In this document: piece by piece, positions 32,986 through 36,707 of the stretch | How the letters are laid out: each line of letters begins with the position of its first letter | Position numbering within the stretch: the stretch's first letter is position 1 | DNA from: Syntrophaceae bacterium | GTDB lineage: Bacteria; Desulfobacterota; Syntrophia; Syntrophales; Smithellaceae | Length of the DNA: 36,707 bases | Assembly: GCA_003139775.1 (NCBI GenBank) | Contig: PLGI01000086.1 | Span: 1 to 36,707, forward strand | Reading direction: 5' to 3' | Translations under genes and position numbers: made by a program | Notes under the pieces: generated by a model | Told to the model about the DNA's origin: nothing | What the model saw: only the letters and a program-made list of their open reading frames with translations | The model's database searches: none

Positions 32986-33810
32986 ATGAGACCGATTATC
33001 AGCGTTATCAATAATAAAGGCGGCACAGCGAAAACTACAACAGTAATCAATACCGGAGAAGCATTATCAAGGCTTGGGAAAAGGGTTCTAATCATCGATA
33101 TGGATAATCAGTGCAATGCAACTGACATCCTGCAGGATGGTATTGGAAGACCGATTGTCAAAAGTCTGTATGATATTTTAGACCCCCGGAGCAACATTGA
33201 AGATGCAAATATAGAAAGCTGCATATACCAAGCCGTCAAGAATGGGTTGCATTTTATACCCAATATTCCTGATTCCGCTATTCTCGGTCCCAGGATTATC
33301 CTGGGAGGCGAAGCCACCCTCTTTCTCCTGCGGGAACGTGTGCGCAATTATGCCTTGAATAATTTCGATTTCACGTTCATTGATTGTCCCCCTAACCTTG
33401 ATGTATTCGTTATTGCGGCGATGATCGCATCTGATCTTGTGATAGTCCCCACCATGGCGGGCAGCAAATTTTCTCTCAACGGCCTCGTGAAAACAAAATC
33501 CTTTATAGATGATATAGGCGACCGCTATAATCCTGATCTCAAATTTTTAAAGCTTCTGATTACCATGGTAGACAGCCGTACATCAATCTGTAAAACAGTT
33601 GTCAACGCTATTAAAAAGACTTTTTTGGAAGAAGAAGTCTTCTGTCAGACCATTCCTATGAACACCGATTTTCAAAAAGCAGAAGTTTTTAATCAATCTA
33701 TTTTTGGTTACAGAAACGGCGCCCCTGGCGCCGGCGCATATATGAATGTTGCCGAAGAAATCATCAATACAATAACGAGTAAAAACGACACATCCTTAAC
33801 CCCTGATTAA
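32986..33810 (+). CDS. ParA-family partition ATPase
   Basis: A deviant Walker-type ATPase of the ParA/MinD class, usually working on plasmid or ICE segregation and bound to DNA in the cytosol. The deviant Walker A KGGTAKTT is at residues 11-18, IIDMDNQCNAT (switch I type) at about 36-46 and Walker B FTFIDCPPNLD at about 128-138. Length is 274. It has no N-terminal DNA-binding extension (type Ib-like). No ParB homologue follows; the next gene is the 451-residue repeat-bearing protein, 12 bases downstream. That protein or its repeats may provide the partition site. Confidence 0.92.
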   Translation: MRPIISVINNKGGTAKTTTVINTGEALSRLGKRVLIIDMDNQCNATDILQDGIGRPIVKSLYDILDPRSNIEDANIESCIYQAVKNGLHFIPNIPDSAILGPRIILGGEATLFLLRERVRNYALNNFDFTFIDCPPNLDVFVIAAMIASDLVIVPTMAGSKFSLNGLVKTKSFIDDIGDRYNPDLKFLKLLITMVDSRTSICKTVVNAIKKTFLEEEVFCQTIPMNTDFQKAEVFNQSIFGYRNGAPGAGAYMNVAEEIINTITSKNDTSLTPD

Positions 33811-33822
33811 GGAAAAGCATTT

Positions 33823-35178
33823 ATGCAGACTAAAAGTTCGACCGGAAAATCCAACATTATGGGCAGGCTCGTTGACGAAATGGTTACAAACGTATCCGGC
33901 CAGTTTCGTGGAGTCGACTCTCCCTCTGAACACACAAAAGAACAGACAGAGAAACAGACACTCGGAAGAACAGACGGAAGGACAGACAAAAGAACAGACA
34001 GTCGGACAGACAGTCAGTCAGTCGGACAGTCAAACAGACACACAGAAGATCACACAGAAGGGCACACAGAAGAACAGACAGTCAAACAGGTAAAAGGACA
34101 CACAGAAGGACACACAGAAGGACAGTCTGCAAAACGGGATTCCTCCTCAACTCACGTTTTGACTACGTTGGACAGGTCAGATCCTCCTTTTGCTCATTTT
34201 ACGGAAAGACAAAGCGCCGTCCTGGCTTTTATGATCCATAGCAAGGATAAGTATATTACACTTGATTATATTGCTTATGCCACTGGCCTGACATTTGCCT
34301 CAGTCCGCACTGCCATCAGGGCTCTTCGCCAATACAACTGCGTTTTAAATACAGGCCGTCTCCGGCATCTCAATACACAATATCTTTATTACGAACTCGA
34401 CGAGATTCGCTGTGAACAATTTTGGAAAGAAAAAGGTATTTTCTATGATTTCAGCAGACCGTTGAAATGGGACAAGAATGGTATTAATCGGTCTGCGGAC
34501 ACAAAATCCATACAGACAAAAGGACACACAGAAGGACAGTCAGAAGGACACACAGAAGAACAGACACTCGGTCGGACAGACAGTCGGACAGACATATATA
34601 GTAGTAGTATTAGTATATATAATAATAAACTACTACTAACTAAAGTCGCAGAAATTTTTGCAACGCATCCGGATTTTGCATTTTGGATAGAAGAAAAGCT
34701 TAAGCCTGATACCGTGCTCAGATGGATAGAGGAATTCAGCGACGTTCCGATAAAAGTTGAGGATATGCTGCTGTATCTTTCCCGCTGCAGTTACGATCTG
34801 ACAACACTAAACAAAAAGGCATCCCTTAAAAACACGCCGGTAAACTATTTTTACGGCTGTATCAAACGGAACAAAACATATTTGCCCCCGCACGGGTTTA
34901 AAACTCTCGAAGAAAGAATTTTGGAAGATAAACGCAAGATCGTGGAGGAAATGGAGAACAGGGTTCGTGAGCTCCAGGAATTGGAAGAAAGAGAGAAACA
35001 GGCAGAGATCGAAATTAGATTCCGCGAAATGATGGGCGAAGAAACCTGTGAGCTCTACAGGGCATGCTTAAATAATATTCCGTCTCTGTTCAGAGACAGT
35101 GATCGTTCCGGACAGGGATTCAAAACCGCCATGAAACAAGCTTTTATGAAAATCCCAATAATTGATCATAAAAATTAA
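33823..35178 (+). CDS. Repeat-bearing winged-helix-like protein (putative replication or partition protein)
   Basis: A 451-residue protein I cannot assign to a named family. Residues 37-102 are 17 perfect-phase tetrapeptides of the form [H/Q/R]-[T/S]-x-x (for example HTEG, RTDS). Residues 115-215 contain a helix-turn-helix-like segment (FTERQSAVLAFMIHSKDK, LDYIAYATGLTFASVRTAIRALRQYNCVLNTGRL). Residues 231-257 are seven further tetrapeptides, followed by a Ser/Ile-rich stretch encoded by AT-rich DNA. The C-terminal part (about 270-451) has a long charged helix (about 361-405, coiled coil likely). The order parA-this gene-relaxase suggests replication initiation or partition. The DNA repeats inside the gene may be binding sites. 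ATG 33823 follows AAGGAAAAGC. Confidence 0.6.
   Translation: MQTKSSTGKSNIMGRLVDEMVTNVSGQFRGVDSPSEHTKEQTEKQTLGRTDGRTDKRTDSRTDSQSVGQSNRHTEDHTEGHTEEQTVKQVKGHTEGHTEGQSAKRDSSSTHVLTTLDRSDPPFAHFTERQSAVLAFMIHSKDKYITLDYIAYATGLTFASVRTAIRALRQYNCVLNTGRLRHLNTQYLYYELDEIRCEQFWKEKGIFYDFSRPLKWDKNGINRSADTKSIQTKGHTEGQSEGHTEEQTLGRTDSRTDIYSSSISIYNNKLLLTKVAEIFATHPDFAFWIEEKLKPDTVLRWIEEFSDVPIKVEDMLLYLSRCSYDLTTLNKKASLKNTPVNYFYGCIKRNKTYLPPHGFKTLEERILEDKRKIVEEMENRVRELQELEEREKQAEIEIRFREMMGEETCELYRACLNNIPSLFRDSDRSGQGFKTAMKQAFMKIPIIDHKN
33931..34128 (+). repeat. Array 1 of a 12-bp periodic repeat inside the coding sequence
   Basis: Seventeen units of exactly 12 bases, typically CACACAGAAGGA or AGAACAGACAGT. They run without indels from the HTKE unit (residue 37) to the end of the QS unit (residue 102). 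The strong base-level similarity goes beyond the need to keep amino acids, so it may be a protein-binding array. Confidence 0.85.
34510..34596 (+). repeat. Array 2 of the same 12-bp repeat
   Basis: About seven further units (ACAGACAAAAGG, ACACAGAAGGAC and similar) in the same reading frame, 380 bases from array 1. The pattern is nearly identical to array 1. Confidence 0.85.
34594..34641 (+). other. AT-rich block with TAGTAGTAG/CTACTACTA arms directly after array 2
   Basis: Almost pure A/T with scattered G/C: TATATATAGTAGTAGTATTA then GTATATATAATAATAAAC. The arms TAGTAGTA and TACTACTA can pair. Its position next to repeat units fits a DNA-unwinding element, although it also encodes IYSSSISIYNN of the protein. 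Confidence 0.55.
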
Positions 35179-35197
35179 AAATGGAGGAGTTTAATTT

Positions 35198-35431
35198 ATG
35201 AAAAATGCTACGAAGGAGAAAAAGAAATTAAAGCCAAGTTTTAATGAGCAAATGGATGTGCTGAAGAAAAAAATGAAATCAGTAAAGATGGAAGCTAAGG
35301 CCGATAAAGCAAAAAGAATTAATGTCCAGAGAATTAAATTGCATAAGTTAATCACTTCTTTTGTTTCCAACGGCTGGCCGGAAGATTACGAAACGCTGAA
35401 ATCAAATATCACAACCATATTCGAGGAATAG
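35198..35431 (+). CDS. Small lysine-rich protein preceding the relaxase
   Basis: A 77-residue very basic protein (many Lys in the first 45 residues), probably a single coiled coil (KKKMKSVKMEAKADKAKR) followed by a short amphipathic C-terminal part (LHKLITSFVSNGWPEDYETL). GGAGG precedes ATG 35198. It is 19 bases after the previous gene and 4 bases before the relaxase start, so it is in the same operon. A relaxosome accessory or nucleic-acid-binding role is plausible from position and charge, but the family is unknown. Confidence 0.65.
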   Translation: MKNATKEKKKLKPSFNEQMDVLKKKMKSVKMEAKADKAKRINVQRIKLHKLITSFVSNGWPEDYETLKSNITTIFEE

Positions 35432-35435
35432 TTTT

Positions 35436-36707
35436 ATGATGGGTCCGGTGTCTCAATCTGCAACAGCAGCGAGTAAATATTATTACGAAAAAGATCCCCT
35501 TTGTGAAAAAAATAACAGCAGGTGGCTGGGCGGGGGTTTAGAAGCTATCGGCTTGGAGACAGGCGCTACTGTCTTGAAGGATGATTTTAATAATATTATT
35601 AACGGAAATGATTTAAGCGGCGGGAAGGTCGTTCAGGATACTTATACCGCGGCAGGGCGAGCAGAACATCGTGCCGGTGTTGATTTTGTTTTTTCCGATC
35701 CCAAGAGCGTTTCCATCATGGAACATCTTGCCGGAGATGAAAGAATCAAGGCCGCCAGATCAGCCGCTATTGCAGATGTCGTCAAGCATATTGATGATAA
35801 TTACATCGCCTACCGCGAAACAGTAAACTACCAGGTAAATTTTGTCCATGTTCAGGGAAGGGGTATTTTTTCCGCATATGAACATTCAACCAGCCGCGAA
35901 AACGATCCTAATTCCCATACTCATGTTCTGATATGCAATATGGTGCAACGCGATGACGGTTCCTACAGGGCTTTGTACAATGATGAAATATTCAAAAATC
36001 AAAAAGAGATAACTGCCGTCTATAACGCCGGTATGGCTAAAGGCTTATCGGAGCTTGGTTATGCAATAGAAATCAAACCAAACGGATTATACGAGGTAGC
36101 AGGGGTACCCAAAGAGCTGATTGACACGTTTTCCAAGAGAACGGCCAATATCAAACAGGCTGAAGCTGAATTTTTGGATAACAACAATGTCCTGGAAACC
36201 AATCCCAAAATACAGGTAATTGCGACTCTGGAAACCAGGCCGGAAAAATCAGACTTAACAAAAGAATTTCTATTAGATTCCTGGAATAAGCAAGCCTCCG
36301 ATATCGGTTATTCTCCGGATAAATTGATGTCTCTGGTTACAGCAGCGTTTAATAATAAAGTTGTAAATGATATTTCCGTAAACAGCGTCATTCGTCATGT
36401 TGTCAATGATCTTACCTCCACCGAATCTACGTTTACAACTTCTGATTTAATTAAGCACAGTCTGGCTCTTTCAATGGGTAAATATAACAAAAATGACATC
36501 GTAAATGAGATCGATAAAAATATGACCGGGGATAAACTTTTTACCGAAATAGCGCCTGGAATCTTCAGCACGGACAAAATGATCGAGACGGAAAAAAATA
36601 TATTACGGATGTTGGAATCAGGAAAAGAGAAGGTGAATCCCTTAATGAATAAAGAGGAAGCGGAAAAGTTTATCATCAATTTTGAAAATAATAATCAAAA
36701 TATCGTA
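35436..36707 (+). CDS. MobF-family (TrwC/TraI) conjugative relaxase, cut by window edge
   Basis: Nicks oriT and covalently holds the transferred DNA strand. The open frame runs from ATG 35436 to the last base of the window without a stop (424 residues seen). Catalytic tyrosines sit near residues 15-17 (SKYYYEKD). GVDFVFSDPKSVS is the family motif (Asp83). The metal-binding histidines are His150, His161 and His163 in EHSTSRENDPNSHTHVL, the same spacing I recall for TrwC. NMVQRDDGSYRALYND and GLYEVAGVPKELIDTFSKRT also match. A C-terminal helicase domain, typical of MobF proteins of about 900-1700 residues, would begin beyond the visible part. The start codon has an alternative at ATG 35439. Confidence 0.93.
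   Translation, partial: MMGPVSQSATAASKYYYEKDPLCEKNNSRWLGGGLEAIGLETGATVLKDDFNNIINGNDLSGGKVVQDTYTAAGRAEHRAGVDFVFSDPKSVSIMEHLAGDERIKAARSAAIADVVKHIDDNYIAYRETVNYQVNFVHVQGRGIFSAYEHSTSRENDPNSHTHVLICNMVQRDDGSYRALYNDEIFKNQKEITAVYNAGMAKGLSELGYAIEIKPNGLYEVAGVPKELIDTFSKRTANIKQAEAEFLDNNNVLETNPKIQVIATLETRPEKSDLTKEFLLDSWNKQASDIGYSPDKLMSLVTAAFNNKVVNDISVNSVIRHVVNDLTSTESTFTTSDLIKHSLALSMGKYNKNDIVNEIDKNMTGDKLFTEIAPGIFSTDKMIETEKNILRMLESGKEKVNPLMNKEEAEKFIINFENNNQNIV

Larger units (their letters stand above)
30047..36707 (+). mobile_element. Integrative conjugative or mobilizable element (left part) inserted at ssrA
   Basis: Integrase at the tmRNA 3' end, AlpA-like and XRE-type regulators, ParA, a repeat-bearing DNA-binding-like protein and a MobF relaxase form one module in an otherwise core-gene region. 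No type IV secretion genes appear in the visible part, so self-transfer cannot be judged. The right boundary is outside the window. Confidence 0.85.

Noticed and set aside
33872-34093. A second open frame over repeat array 1
   Set aside because: A repeat of 12 bases, a multiple of three, keeps every frame open, so it is explained by the repeat itself. No independent start signal or homology is seen.
33931-34596. Possible CRISPR array
   Set aside because: Units are 12 bases with no unique spacers of constant length, and they are inside one reading frame.

Overview
The window looks like the chromosome of an AT-leaning, strictly Gram-negative bacterium, most likely a member of the Desulfobacterota (former Deltaproteobacteria), with the Syntrophus/Smithella group as a guess. 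The reasons are the phosphotransferase remnant EIID-HPr-EI, the PhoH-PgpH-YbeY order, a PlsB-type acyltransferase, and intergenic palindromic repeats of a kind I associate with that phylum. The lineage is inference; no 16S rRNA or other decisive marker is present.

Positions 82-29594 are mostly ordinary core genome. A + strand run carries folP, acpS, tsaE, lysC and a ComEA-like gene. A - strand block follows: a lytic transglycosylase, then phoH-pgpH-ybeY-SDR (rRNA maturation and c-di-AMP turnover), then a tight operon read 16035 to 10213 of radical SAM protein, small membrane protein, two M16 peptidase-family proteins and an M20 hydrolase. Next on the + strand come a stand-alone OLD-family nuclease/ATPase, a broken fatty-acid-hydroxylase remnant, a secreted superoxide-reductase-like small protein, a secreted dienelactone-hydrolase-like protein and a thioesterase. 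After these are EIID-HPr-EI of the PTS, plsB, enolase (- strand), ttcA, smpB and ssrA (tmRNA). The gaps between these genes are filled with at least four families of dispersed palindromic repeats. Several copies begin exactly at a stop codon.

From the 3' end of ssrA (about 30047) to the right edge is an integrated mobile element. It has a P4-type integrase preceded by three phased copies of GGTACCCAAA, an AlpA-like regulator, a divergently read XRE-type regulator, a small HTH protein, a ParA-type ATPase and a 451-residue winged-helix-like protein. That last gene contains two arrays of a 12-bp periodic repeat followed by an AT-rich block. A small lysine-rich protein and a MobF (TrwC/TraI) relaxase cut by the window edge complete the visible part. 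ParA, relaxase and tmRNA-targeted integrase together indicate an integrative conjugative or mobilizable element whose other end lies outside the window.

The most interesting candidate for something undescribed is the repeat-bearing gene at 33823-35178. Its layout (initiator-like DNA-binding domain, repeats inside the coding sequence, then an AT-rich tract) resembles an intragenic replication origin of the lambda O type, or a centromere-like partition site for the neighbouring ParA. Other points worth checking are two in-frame internal start signals in lysC, the repeats fused to stop codons, and the lone EIID gene.
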